Origin: Gigaspora margarita
Taxonomy: Eukaryota; Glomeromycota; Glomeromycetes; Diversisporales; Gigasporaceae
Length of the DNA stretch: 64,000 bases
Direction of reading: 5' to 3'
Assembly: GCA_009809945.1 (NCBI GenBank)
Contig: WTPW01000856.1
Coordinates: 89,979-153,978 of the forward strand
Shown here: one piece after another, positions 34,978 through 46,465 of the stretch
Layout of the letters: the number at the start of each line of letters is the position of its first letter
Numbering within the stretch: the stretch's first letter is position 1
The notes under the pieces: generated by a model
The model's input: the letters and a program-made list of their open reading frames with translations, nothing else
Told to the model about the DNA's origin: nothing
Database searches by the model: none
Program-made: the position numbers and the translations under genes

Positions 34978-35470
34978 CATCACCTTTATATTCTCTAATC
35001 CTTTATCTATTGTATAAAGAACCTTTATTTATTTTTTGGTTATTGATTTGTTTGATTGAATTATTTATTCTCTTTTATTCCTTGACGATATAATTCTTTT
35101 CTTTAATATTCTCTACTCTAGAATTTATCTTCTTTTATTATTAGTTTCTTTGATATTGTACACATTTCTTACCCTCTTACATGTTAAGTCAAGTGATATA
35201 GTTTTTTGTCTAAAAGTTACTATATTATAGTATGTTAAATCAAATTTTTGTAGATTTTTGTATAGTTAGAATAATGTAGCTAGAATATATATATTGTAAG
35301 AACAAAATTATAGCAAGTTTAGAATCTACTTAAGTTAATTCTGAATATACATGGGTTGTGATAGAATTTCAAAACATTCTCGCATTAATAAAGAATTCAT
35401 ATTTAACCTAAACAAAAATAAAGAAATTTATAAATCAATTTATCGAATTAAGTTATTATTTTATGATTTT
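34978..35470. other. AT-rich sequence, no gene supported
   Basis: A 63-codon frame at 35351-35542 overlaps the duplicated block starting at about 35470, whose other copy at 18813 is not open in the same way. It is not considered a gene. Confidence 0.35.
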
Positions 35471-35555
35471 AAGAGTAGAAGATACTATTTTAAAATTATA
35501 TATAATCTTAATGGTAAATTTTTTTTATATTTAATTTTATAGAAAATTATATTAA

Positions 35556-36408
35556 TTAATAATCTGCCTGTCAACTGGAGAGTGACAAAATGTGGCATGC
35601 TCCATCTAAAATTTTTTTCTTATTAAGTTAATGATATATGTCCACTAATTGAAAGTTGTAGAGCTCATCGAGACACATCTAATAGCAGTTAGACCATCCA
35701 AATCAGCTTAGTGAATAGCGAGATATCATCAAAAAATGATTGGCTGACTATATAAAATCCTGTGACATGGATTATATATGAAAATCACTATAGGTGAAAT
35801 GTGGCATGCTTCTATCTAAAAATTTTCTTACTAAGTTAATAATATATGTTACTAATTGAAAGTTGTAGAGCTCGTTGCGATGCATCTAACGGTAGTTAGA
35901 TCATCCAAATCAGCCTAGTAGATGGCGAGATATCATCGAAAAGCGATTGGCTAACTATAAAATCTCTATATAAACAATAATTGTTTACATAGAGATTTTA
36001 TATAGTCGGCCAATCATTTTTTGACAATATCTCGCCATTCACTGAGCTGATTTGGATGATCTAACCACTGTTAGATACGTCTCAATGAGCTCTACAACTT
36101 CAATTAGTAGACATGTATTGTTAACTTAGTAAGAAAAAAATTTTTAGATAGAAGCACGCCACATTTTACCTATTGTGATTTTCATATATAATCTGCATCA
36201 CAGGATTTTATATAGTCAGCCAATCATTTTTCAACAATATCTCACTATCCACTAGGCTGATTTGGATAATCTAATCACTATTAGATGCGTTTCGATGAGC
36301 TCTACAACTTTCAATTAGTGGGCATATGTCATTAACTTAATAAGAAAAAAATTTTAGATAGAAGCATGCTACATTTCGTCACTCTCTAGTTGACAAACAG
36401 ATTATCAA
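35556..36408. mobile_element. TTAA-flanked fold-back element, copy 2
   Basis: This is an 853-bp homologue of 16722-17568 with the same end (TTAATAATCTGCCTGTCAAC) and TTAA at 35552-35555 and 36409-36412. The host block is the one seen uninterrupted at 18813-19020, so insertion at TTAA is demonstrated by comparison. Confidence 0.9.
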
Positions 36409-36464
36409 TTAAGTAAACTAATTTTAATTTTTAAGACAAGTTTGTAGAACAGGTTTTTCTAATT

Positions 36465-36615
36465 AGGGCCATGTCATTAATCACCTGATTATTTTTTATC
36501 AGAGGCCTACCCCTCCCCTCTTCTTTAATATATATATAGTCAGGTTCTTATATGTAATTTCAACTTTTTTTACCCCCCCTAAAAAATCACCTGATTTTTG
36601 TCACTCCCCTTATAA
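36465..36615. mobile_element. ~150-bp insertion with imperfect inverted ends
   Basis: Absent from the paralogous block at about 18945. Its left end reads ttagggccatgtcattaatc and its right end, complemented, ataaggggagtgacaaaaat. Both arms continue with a shared CAGGTGATT/AATCACCTG motif. The target duplication is unclear. Confidence 0.55.
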
Positions 36616-37657
36616 TGATAGTAAAATTATTAAAATTGGTTAAAAACTTAGTGAAATATATATTTTTAGTAATAAAACTAACTTATAAATTTACGCAAAT
36701 TGACCAATTAGAATTAGCAACCCAGAAAAATTTGGGCAAATACAGAAATACTTTGTAATATATACAACTATATTTTTTTAAAATATAATAATAGTTCAAA
36801 ATTTTACCATAATAGATAAATTGTTTTATTTATATTTGGTAAAATTTTAATAATAAGTAATTGTAATTTAAAAAAGTTTTATTAGTAGCATATATTAGTT
36901 TTATATGAAAATTTTAAAATACCATATAAAACTATATAAAAATGATCTATGTATCCTCTACCCTTAATTATTAAAATCCACATAGCTATAAAGTTCCTCA
37001 ATAGTATTGTTACTAGAATCTGATCTAGTATTTAACAAACCATCTCTTTTTTGAATTATCACTTTTAATACTTTCTCTACTTCAAAATTAAATTGATTAC
37101 CATTAAATTGCAGTAAGGTTAAGGTTGTGTTCACATGAAGGGAATTTACTAATGCTTTTCTCGTATGATTATCAAGAACATTATATGAAAGATCTAAAAA
37201 AATTAAAATATGATTTTTGCGAAGAGCATCTGCTAGTTCTAGTCTGTCCTCAAGCCCAATTTGGTTAAAGTAAAGATCTAAAGTAGTTAGAGTTTTATTT
37301 TTTGCAAAGAGCATTTGCTAATGCTTTTTCTTTATTGGAGCCAAGCTGATTGAATAAAAGATTCAAATAAATTAAACTGTTGTTTTTAAAAAGAGCGTTT
37401 GCTATTACATTTCCTTTGTAAGAACCAAGATTATTATTTGAAAGACCTAAAGAAGTTAAAGCATTGCTTTTGCAAAAGCATCTGCTAGTACTCTTCCAAT
37501 ATTAGGTCCAAGTCTATTATTGAAAAGGATTAAAGTAGTTAATGTATTGTTTTTAAAGAGAGTGTTTGCTATTGTTTCTTCTTCATAAGAATCAAGCTTA
37601 TTATTTGAAAAATCTAAAAAAGTTAAAGTGTTGTTTTTGTGAAGAGCATCTGCTAAT

Positions 37658-38348
37658 AGGACCCCAGACATCTCTAAGATAGTTTATAAATGATTTGCAT
37701 AAATTTGGAGGTTTTTGCTACCTCTAAAATCAAGTAAATTTGCTAAAAATTTAATTATATATATAAACTTTTATAATTTGCTAAAAACTAAATTATCATA
37801 TTTATTTTTATAAATCAAAATAATATATATTTTTGAGTACTGAACAAATTTTTTTAGAGGACAATATTAGAATCAATTAGTAAAATTTTGAGAATCAGAG
37901 AATTTTTTAGTATTTTTATTAATAAAATTATATAAAATATTATAATTCTCAAAATTTTACTAATTGATTTTAACATTGTGCTCTAAGAAAACTTGTACAG
38001 CATATAAAAATAAATTATTTCAGCATATTTAATTTTATATTCTTGAAAATTTAAAAGAAAATGCTTAATTTTAGATTTTTTAATCAAAAAAATAAGTATC
38101 TTAAATTTTTAAAAATTATAATAGTCAAAAAAATGAGATAGTTTATTTTTGGATATGATTCTTGCAAATGTAGATAATTTACTAAAAATAAAATATAACA
38201 TATATAAAATTGCTGTAATTTGCCAAAATGCTTTATATAACCTTTTTTAAAATTAATCTCAATTTGCTAAAACTTAAATTTGGACCTCAGACCAAATTTG
38301 CTGCAATTTGCTAAAAAAAAAAGACATATCAGAAATGTTCAGGCTTCT
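37658..38348. mobile_element. 691-bp element (AGGACCCC end) inside the LRR gene
   Basis: The left end is AGGACCCCAGACATCTC; the right end, complemented, is a diverged AGAAGCCTGAACATTTC. CTGCTAAT flanks it exactly at 37650-37657 and 38349-38356. The interior holds repeated aatttgctaaaa sequences and one diverged unit of the palindromic array known from 8.6-11.7 kb. Confidence 0.75.
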
Positions 38349-38437
38349 CTGCTAATGCTTTTTCATCTTTAAATCTAATTTGGTTACAGTAAAGATCTAA
38401 AGTAGTTAATGTATTATTTTTGTAAAGGGCATTTGCT

Positions 38438-38617
38438 AGGACCCCGAAATATACATAGATAGGTCAGGTATGAGTTTGCTTATTTTTGAGGTTTTTTGTG
38501 CAAATTTTTTCTATTTATAGTAATTTTTTGCTTATTTTTGAGGTTTTTTCTGCAGATCATTCCTTTTTTAGTAATTTTATAATTAACCTGACCTATCTAT
38601 GTATATTTCGGGGTCCT
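38438..38617. mobile_element. 180-bp AGGACCCC-type MITE inside the LRR gene
   Basis: The ends AGGACCCCGAAATATACATA and their complement are perfect over ~32 bp (continuing gataggtcaggt). CATTTGCT flanks it exactly at 38430-38437 and 38618-38625. The interior repeats cttatttttgaggttttttc twice. Confidence 0.95.
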
Positions 38618-38860
38618 CATTTGCTAATGATTTTCTTAAAGTATTAAGCTTATGTTTTTGTAGAAATATTGAAATCAAAGAATGTTTAACAGCTATTATA
38701 AAATAACTTTCTTTGCACTCTTTAAGAAAATTTTGTACTTCTCTGCTCAAATACTAACCATCAACAGATTTAATATAATTTGCATATTCAAATAATAGCT
38801 TCAGATTATTTTTTAGAAAGTTAATTATAAATAGGATTAATGATACTTGTTTATTGTTAT

Positions 38861-39583
38861 TTAGTTCTAAAAGATAACTCTTTTATATTTAAAATAAGGA
38901 GCTCTCTATAATATTGGTACAATAATTCTGCAGTTTACAAGAAGGCATAAAAATAAGGTTTTGTAATTAATATTTAGGTATCCAAATATTTCAAGAAAAA
39001 TTTCATTTGATAAACATATAATTAGACTGACAAGAAAGATTATTCTTTATGAAAATTTTATAAAAATAATTCGTTTTAAAGATTAAGAATCTTTTCTATT
39101 AGGATTCTCTTTGACAATATACTCTAAAGACTAGTTTCTCTTTATTTAAAAAGGTTTACACATGATTTTAAAAGAATATATGGGGACTTTGCAATAGAAA
39201 GAGCAGATACTACTATAATGAATTAAAAATTTTAAAATCAATTTTCTTATTTATATTATTCCTAATATAAATAATTCATACTAAAATGGTAATAAATGGT
39301 GGCTTGGTGGCTTAAGCATATGAATATTATTTCAGCCATATTAAAGCATAGAGATAGCTATATATATGTAGTCATTTAAACTTAATAGGCAATGAAAGTT
39401 AGAAAAGCCTATTACGTAATATAGTAGAAGCTACATAATTAACAAGAAAGTCATAAGCTATCATAGTAACAATCTAGTATAACTAAATAATATTGTTAGA
39501 ATTCAAAATGTATAAAAAGGCCTCAAGTTCAAGACCAAAAGAGGACATCAAGGTTAATAAATAATTTTCTCATTATCATTACC
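38861..39583. other. AT-rich sequence, no gene supported
   Basis: Possible upstream part of the LRR gene; no clear coding motif was recognised. Confidence 0.3.
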
Positions 39584-39798
39584 ATATCCTATCATGAATA
39601 AGCACCCCTTTTTTGAAATTTCAAACTCAACGTTCTTGATAACTATCTAATCAAACTTGATAAAAATTTTTTTATTTAAATTTTATAGATCTATTAAATT
39701 TAAATAAAAAAATTTTTATTAAGTTTGATAAGATAGTTATCAAAAACGTTGAGTTTGAAATTTCAAAAAAAAAGGTGCTTATTCATGATAGGATACGA
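39584..39798. mobile_element. ~215-bp hairpin element
   Basis: The arms (tatcctatcatgaataagca and its complement tgcttattcatgataggata) pair over ~95 bp each, through caaactcaacg and ttatttaaat, leaving a short loop at about 39690. No target duplication was assigned. Confidence 0.75.
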
Positions 39799-40690
39799 TA
39801 AATAAATTATATCTTTTTCTAAATAATAAAATTATACTTATTTTTGAATTTGACTTGTAACTTTAATAACCCTTTTCATAACTCAATTTGATGTACTAAA
39901 TTGACTTGTAACCTTGAAACAGCTTTATTAAAACTAGAATATAATACAAACCCATTTTGGTTAATTCTTCAAAATTATATATGTAATTTATATTAACCTA
40001 CTGATTGGTCTATAGTAAGTCTTTTAGTTTAGATATTTATCTGATAAATATTGTTTCTTTTAGTTTTACCAGTTTCAGCTAGTTCTTTTAATAATATTTA
40101 TAACCTTTCTGCATATGCAAAAAATTCTTAAACCTCTACATCAACACTCTAACCTTGTGATACCCATTTCAATTCTACTAACCCTTTATATAATATATAT
40201 AACTGCCTCTATTCATAGCATCAACACTTATTTATATATTTCTCTACCATATACTATTTTGTCTATATTGTTTTACCTATTCTTTCAATCAACTATTACA
40301 ATTGGTACTGATTGTATGGATTTGAAAAAAAGAAAAAAAAAACAAACTTAATACTTTCACTTATTAATAATCAACTTACAAATATAAATTTTCTTATAAA
40401 ATGAAAAGATGGATTTTAAAATTGAAAATTATTATGAAAATTTTATGTTATTCTAAATACCTGCTCCATATATATACAGCATTAACACACCCAAGATTAT
40501 ATATAGTATGCAACTGATCTCCGAGGAGTGAACTCGAAAAAGTCTACTAAAGAAACCCTTGTACTTCTAATACTAAAAAAAGAAGCACTCTGTCCTTAAA
40601 TATCCAGAAGTAAAAAATTTGAATAAATTGTGTACAAGACTTGTAAGAACACTTACTGCAATACAATTTGAAGTTTTCTAAGAAATAATA
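39799..40690. other. Block related to 1670-2110, then AT-rich sequence
   Basis: 39840-40350 matches the sequence beside the first Sel1 array (aattgacttgtaac; attttgtctatattgtttta). The 78-codon frame at 40115-40351 lies inside this block and its counterpart at about 1900-2110 is not open, so I do not call it a gene. Confidence 0.5.
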
Positions 40691-41498
40691 ACTGACATTT
40701 TTCAGAAGCCCTGAATGATAAGCATATTTCTAAAGCCCTAGAATTTACACTAAAAGTATTAAAAGATATAATAAGAAATAAAAGAAAAAAAGAAGTAAAA
40801 AAAATCGTACATCTTCTTTCTAGTCTATAGTACCCCCCAGAAGGTTTATTTGGCTGAGCCCAAAAAGAAAAAAATAAGACTCTTGATACCTTTTATATTT
40901 CTGAAAGACCCAATAACTCAATACCAAGCCAGAATTGCATTTTAAAACATAAGTTAGATAATCTACTCAATGAATACTTGAAAGCTCTTGATGACTTTAT
41001 ACCGGAATTACAGAAAGGTCAAAAAGAAGAAGTTAAAATAAAGAATATAAGGTATTTATATATTATCACAACTCTGCTAAGCCAGATTAACATAAAATCT
41101 GTACCTTTAGGAAATTTAGTTAAAATTATAACAAAGTAAAGAGTACTGATAACAATATAAACAATAAATTTTCTGAATCTGAATTTGATAACTTGGTTTT
41201 GGATTTGCTTGATAATTATCTTGTAGAGAAATTTTTGGCTGAAGAAGCTATTTCAGAATTTTTAAAAGCAAGCAGCTTTGAAAAAGATGAAAACAAAACA
41301 TTTATATATTGCCAAAAATCTGCAGAGATTAGAAGTGCTAATAGGATCTATATTATTGGACCCTATTATAGAAAAGAAAGTAATGTTAAAAGGGTGAAAG
41401 ATAAAAGAATCGAAGTTCAAATAGATGAATTCAAAGTATTCAATTGTTTTCAAAAATCTGCTAAAACAAGTGGTGACCTCAAATGTTATTATATGAAT

Positions 41499-41794
41499 AG
41501 GACCCCGGACATCTCTCATATAGGTCATAACTGGATTTTGGCCAATTTTAGTCTAATTTGCTGAAAATGACAAAATCTATTTGCTTTAATAACTTCTAAT
41601 CCAGTGATCAGAATTGAATAAACTTTTTTTGTTAGATGCGCCTCACTGAGAGCTTTATTTTTAAAAAAAGTTCATTCAAATTGGACTACTGGATACCAAG
41701 ATAATTGCCAAAAGCTGTTTTTTGTTTCTTAAATTTTAGGTATTTTTGCTGAAAAATTTCAAGTATGACCTCTATACTAGATATCTGGGGTCCT
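41499..41794. mobile_element. 296-bp AGGACCCC-type element in the Sel1 gene
   Basis: The ends AGGACCCCGGACATCTC and (complement) AGGACCCCAGATATCTAG continue into a shared ataggtcat/agaggtcat. ATATGAAT flanks it exactly at 41491-41498 and 41795-41802. A truncated relative is at 18609-18812. Confidence 0.95.
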
Positions 41795-42202
41795 ATATGA
41801 ATCTAATCACTATTGTACAAAAGAATGATAAGAAAATTAGAGTTAAAGAAGTTGCTTGCAAAAATTTAGTAAAAACTGACAAGACTAAAAATAAATTATC
41901 TAAAATTGAATTGAAAAATAAGATAGAGATTGATAACAATGTCACAAAATCAGCAAAAGAAAGTGATATAAATGGGATTGGTATTGAAAGTCAAGCTCTA
42001 CTATATTATCAAAAATTTGTTGAAGCCACAAAGACCAATCACATGGGTGGAAAAGTTAAATCCAGTCATGAACATAGACTAGGAATTGAAAAGAAAGCCC
42101 TGATAGATATTCGAGAAACCTTCTGAATAGATGATATTAACAAAATAGATTTAGATGAATTTAATAAAAAGAAAAAAATAAGAATTAAAAATATACTTTA
42201 TG

Positions 42203-42729
42203 GGGGCATCCATAAATAATGTTATGCTTGAGGGGGGTCCTCCAAAATATAACGATTTTTCAATATATAGGGGGTTCTCCAGAATATAACGTAATTTTTT
42301 TATAAAAATTTGTCTAAAAATTGATCCAGTAGTCTAAATTTGATGATTTTGGTACCATTCGAATCGTCTCGAGAAGAGGATTCGAATGGTACCAAAATCA
42401 TTTGAGTTGGATCACTGGATCACGTTTTATTAACGAAATACTATTGGTTATTATGTTTTCTTATAAAATTACTATAAAATCAATAGTATTTCGTTAATAA
42501 AACACGATTTAGTAATCCAAATGAAATGATTTTGGTACTATTGAATTCATCTCATAGAGACAAATCGAATGGTACCAAAATCATCCAAATTGGATTACTG
42601 AATCATAATATATTCAAGTTTTTGTAAAATTTTATATATAATTATACAGATGTTTAAAATTTTTTTATATAGTAGAGAGGGGTCAAGAGCTACTATATAG
42701 AGGTATATAACATTATTTATGGATTTCTC
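42203..42729. mobile_element. ~527-bp TIR element
   Basis: The left end gggggcatccataaataatg pairs with the right end (cattatttatggatttctcc). Internal blocks form further palindromes: attcgaatcgtctcgag/ctc..gattcgaat and a ggtaccaaaatcatc motif repeated in both senses. The terminus resembles the ggggcttccagaaattacg sequence at 63027. The target duplication is unclear. Confidence 0.7.
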
Positions 42730-43019
42730 CTATGTGTGAAAAAGGCTATGGATGATAAACCCAAGCCAATTATTGATAAAGACCTCAATCGACATAGTTA
42801 TTTTGAACAAAACAATTTCTTCACGAAAAATTTAAGCAAAGCCTACAAGTGGTAGATTAAAAAGATAAATGAGTTAAGAAGTAGAATCAAGCAAAATAAA
42901 AAGAATAAACTAGAAGAAAAAAAAAGTATTTGTAGATATACTAATTTTGAAGAATCGCTTAATGACTTGGATAAAACTTTAGAAATAAAAGTAGAATCTA
43001 CAAATGCAAGGGCTACGAA

Positions 43020-43197
43020 AGGACCCCAAAATATATATAGATAGATTAGGTTAATTATAAAATTACTAAAAAAGAAAAGATCTATAGAAAAAACTTTAAA
43101 AATAAGCAAAAATTACTATAAATAGAAAAGATCTGCATAAAAACCTCAAAAATAAGCAAATTTATACTTGACCTATCTATATATATTTTGGGGTCCT
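43020..43197. mobile_element. 178-bp AGGACCCC-type MITE in the Sel1 gene
   Basis: Same family as 38438-38617 (ends AGGACCCCAAAATATATATA and complement; interior aaaaataagcaaa repeats). The flanks gctacgaa and actatgaa match at six of eight bases, an older insertion than the other two. Confidence 0.85.
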
Positions 43198-43714
43198 ACT
43201 ATGAATAAAAAAAAAGCACTAGCTAAATTAGAGAACAATTTTTCAAACCAAAAAACCTAGAAGGTCTCAAAAATAACTATCTAGAAAACTTTAGTATAAA
43301 ATCTGCTAACAAACTACTAAGCGTTAAAGATCTAATAGTGAATAAAAATAAGCTATTCAATTATCTTCAGAAAGTAGCAAAAATAAGAAATATTAATAAA
43401 ATTTATAGTATTGGATATTGTTATCAAAATAGATTTGGAATTAAAGAAGATGAGCATAAAGTATTCGAGTATTATAAAAAAATTGACTAATACAAGTAGT
43501 GCTAATAGAGCATTTATGTTTAATAATTTTTACTATAACAAGTCAAATTCTGGCGTACTGTATGATTTTCAATTTTATTCTCAAAATGATACAAGTGCAG
43601 TAGGACTCTGAAGAATATATATAATACTAAGATCTGGTTTGTATAAATTTATTATATAATTTTTCAATATATCATATGTTTAAATTTGTATAACCAACGA
43701 TAATTTTTCAAAAA

Positions 43715-43855
43715 CATCACCAAAATTTGCACAGGGATTACTATCGATTTTTATCGGTTATTGGTTAGTAATCAATTTAAATCCCCCCTGACGAGGACTA
43801 TCGATTAAGATAGTAATCGATAATAATCGATAGATATCAGATTAAAAAATTATGA
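43715..43855. repeat. Dispersed block shared with about 51380-51525
   Basis: Both copies read caccaaaatttgca..gggattactatcgattttta and then gacgaggactatcgattaag plus atagtaatcgataataatcg. The inverted ttactatcgat/atcgatagtaa motifs suggest the end of a TIR element. The flanks differ. Confidence 0.75.
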
Positions 43856-43970
43856 TTAGTATCGTTTAATAATGAATAATGATTCTAATCGATTTTTTCT
43901 AATTGTACCAATATCAATACTATTCAATACTATTATACTTTATACATATTACTCATATTTAATAAATTAA

Positions 43971-44960
43971 GGGATCTACTATTTCCACCATGGAAATTTG
44001 CTATTTCCACCATGGTTACACTAGATTTTCTATTTTTAGAATTAATATAATATATTATAAATTTACATTCTAACATTATGTTAACTTTAACCCTAACCCT
44101 AAAACCAATAAGTAAACCTTTTTTGGCCACTAATTAAAAGTTGTAAAGCTCATTTTTCTGATTCTAATGGTAGTTAAATCATCAAAATCGGCCCAGTGGA
44201 TCCCAAGATACTTGAGATCAAAGAAGAGAACATAAGGATCGGCAAATTCACTGTTACACAAACTATTTATTTTTCTTTACATACGTTTTAAACCATTTTT
44301 TTAACATAGAGAAAAATTTTATTAAGAAAGTAATAAATTACGTCTTAAGAAACTAGCATTTTTTTGAGCCAAAGAACAACTTTACTTAAGANCCNAAAGC
44401 TAATTATGATAATAAAATATTGCNCAAATCNCGATTTTTCGTTTGACGGCTTTTTTCTAACTTTATATTTGTTCTCTTTACATACGTTTTGAAAAATATT
44501 TTTATCATAGTGAAAAATTTTACTAAGAAAATAATAAAATACGTCTTAAGAAACTAGCATTTTTTTGAGCCATAGAACAACTTTACTTAAGAGCCCAAAG
44601 TTAATTGTGATAATAAAATTCTGCGCAAATCACAATTTATTTAACGGCGTTTTACTATAGTGCTTTGTGTAACAGTGAATTTGCCGATCCTTATGTTCTC
44701 TTATTTGATCCTAAGTATCTTGGGATCCACCGGGCCGATTTTGATGATTTAACTACCATTAGAATCAGAAAAATGAGCTCTACAACTTTTAATTAGTGGC
44801 CAAAAAAGGTTTACTTATTAGTTTTCAGGGTTAGGGTTAGGGTTAAAGTTAGATTAAGGTTAAAATTAGATTTAGATTTATTATTTGAATACTAAAAATA
44901 GAATTTTTTGTGTAACTATGGTGGAATTAGCAATTTTCCATGGTGGAAATAGTAGATCCC
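43971..44960. mobile_element. 990-bp fold-back element with exact TSD TAAATTAA
   Basis: The ends GGGATCTACTATTTCCACCA and complement, with ~300-bp arms pairing through ttggccactaattaaaagtt and gatcggcaaattcactgtta. The loop contains a ~180-bp tandem duplication (ctttacatacgttt..ctttacttaag). TAAATTAA flanks it at 43963-43970 and 44961-44968. TTAGGG-type repeats lie in both arms (44085-44102 and 44827-44845). Four N are present in the loop. Confidence 0.95.
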
Positions 44961-44993
44961 TAAATTAATATTAATATCAAATATTACTTTTTA

Positions 44994-46361
44994 TAGTGTT
45001 TGTAGTCGATCCCTTTTTATCGACTTGACTAAGTCAATATTTAAAAAATGACTTAGCCAGCTAAGTCGAAGTCGATCAACCTAATTGGTTAATCTCATAG
45101 CACATGACATTGGCTAAATATGATTGGCAGATCATTTATTATATTTAACACAATGTACGTATGATTTTTGCAGCTACCCAGCCATATCGGTATTACTAAT
45201 TCAAATACGTAGAACTTTAACAATTTAATTTTATCCCATGTCTCCTAATAGTTGCCTGTGAACCTACACACTGATATTTTGATGCTCGTGAAAATATCAA
45301 AAAATATTTAATGACAGCCTTTGGTATCAAAATATTATCACGGGGCAGTCATCATACATCATCGCAGCGCAGCCGCGATGATGCATGATAAATGACCCAT
45401 ATTCATTATTTATTTTTACCCATTTTATTTATAAAATATTTATTTAAAGTAGGCACTATTCATATTGATAGGTATCTATTTAATTTATATGCTGCACTAC
45501 TATACTATATTAGTTTACGAATTATATATTTTTTATTGTTGAGAATTAGTTTGAGTCACCCGAGCAGTAATAATTAAAGATTTAACTAATAGATGTATGG
45601 GCCACCCGGACGACTCCTATACAATTTCTAAAAACTTGTTTGATAAAAAATTTTTTATTTAATAAATTCGATTGTATATAACATTAAATTTAAAAAAAAA
45701 AAGAACTGGAAATATCTTGCAGAGTTTCTTTACCTATCAAAAATGGTACATAAATCGATTGTTTTTTCCACCCTACCAAGCGAACGATATTCAATATGAA
45801 TTTTTTTTCTAAATAGCATTTTAAGCAGTAAGAGCAGTAGGCCGTTTTTGCAAATCAACATGATAATTCCAAAACCACAAATATCAGCGCTTGTGAAAAC
45901 TCTCTTATATAAATCTATAGATAATAATTTCAATATGTTTAATAAGCTATACGTTACCTCAAAACCAATTAACACTAAATTGAGACGAACACATAACTTT
46001 ACATTTCATACCAGCTAAAAAAAAATCTAGTTTTTGATGTCTCATTTACTTTAGTAAAGCAGGTTTGCCACGAGGAATTAAGTGGGATTAACAAAACTAG
46101 ATGTTTTATACTGCTTACTTGTAACCTTGCGCTATCTAATAATTATTAAAAAAAAAATTTTTTTTGCAAGTGCATAATTAAAAGCTGGTACTACATACGT
46201 ATTAGCCAATTAGATATGATAATCGATGCATGGATTATTGGTTATTACGATTTTTAATATCACCTAATATTAAAACGGCTTAGTCGATTTTATAAAAAAT
46301 TGACCGACCAAGCCGGCTAAGTCGATAAAATCGACTAACACAAAATTGACTACAAACACTA
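44994..46361. mobile_element. 1,368-bp hAT-like element with exact TSD ACTTTTTA
   Basis: The termini TAGTGTTTGTAGTC and complement, followed by gtcgat/gacttagtcg motif arrays on both sides. ACTTTTTA flanks it at 44986-44993 and 46362-46369. The interior has short frames (45392-45577 plus, 45730-45975 minus) that resemble no transposase, so it looks non-autonomous. A GC-rich palindromic patch (gcatgatgcatcatcgcggc in complement) lies at about 45357-45386. Confidence 0.9.
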
Positions 46362-46465
46362 ACTTTTTATAATGCAGACAAATGCAATTTGAATTTTATT
46401 GATTATAAGAAATATATATTGCTAAATTACATACAACGAATATAACTAATTAAAACTAAACTAAA

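Larger units (their letters stand above)
36964..38860 (-). pseudogene. NLRC3/RNI-like leucine-rich repeat gene, interrupted by two elements
   Basis: Read downward on the minus strand the gene gives: LKLLFEYANYIKSVDG then a stop, then LSREVQNFLKECKESYFIIA (about 38700-38810); LRKSLAN; after an element, ALYKNNTLTTLDLYCNQIRF (38349-38437); after a second element, LADALHKNNTLTFLDFSNNK, IANTLFKNNTLTTLILFNNR, and, after frame changes near 37470 and 37320, NKTLTTLDLYFNQIGLEDR to the end at 36964. Repeats are the 28-residue LxxNxTLTxLDLxxN type of ribonuclease inhibitor/NLR proteins, which mediate protein binding. With both 8-bp-flanked elements removed the repeats join in register. Stops and shifts remain, so the copy is dead. 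Confidence 0.8.
40690..43620 (+). pseudogene. Sel1-like repeat gene, broken and carrying three insertions
   Basis: Coding fragments in order: a Lys-rich part (LNDKHISKALEFTLKVLKDI, about 40705; LLNEYLKALDDFIPELQK, about 40960); 41193-41498, with Sel1-type KASSFEKDENKTFIYCQKSA and FKVFNCFQKSAKTSGDLKCY; after an element, 41803-42126 (ESQALLYYQKFVEATKTNHM); after another, an Asn/Lys-rich part (about 42740-43019); then, after a third, KLFNYLQKVAKIRNINKIYS and GIKEDEHKVFEYYKK to about 43487, finishing in another frame at 43608. Sel1 units act as protein-interaction scaffolds. The first insertion falls in the Sel1 region and its removal restores the frame (..CYYMN-LITIVQ..). Other stops are independent damage. 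Confidence 0.7.

Noticed and set aside
44085-44102. Chromosome end or fusion point marked by telomere repeats
   Set aside because: The repeats are two to three units long and mirrored in both arms of a transposable element, so they belong to the element.
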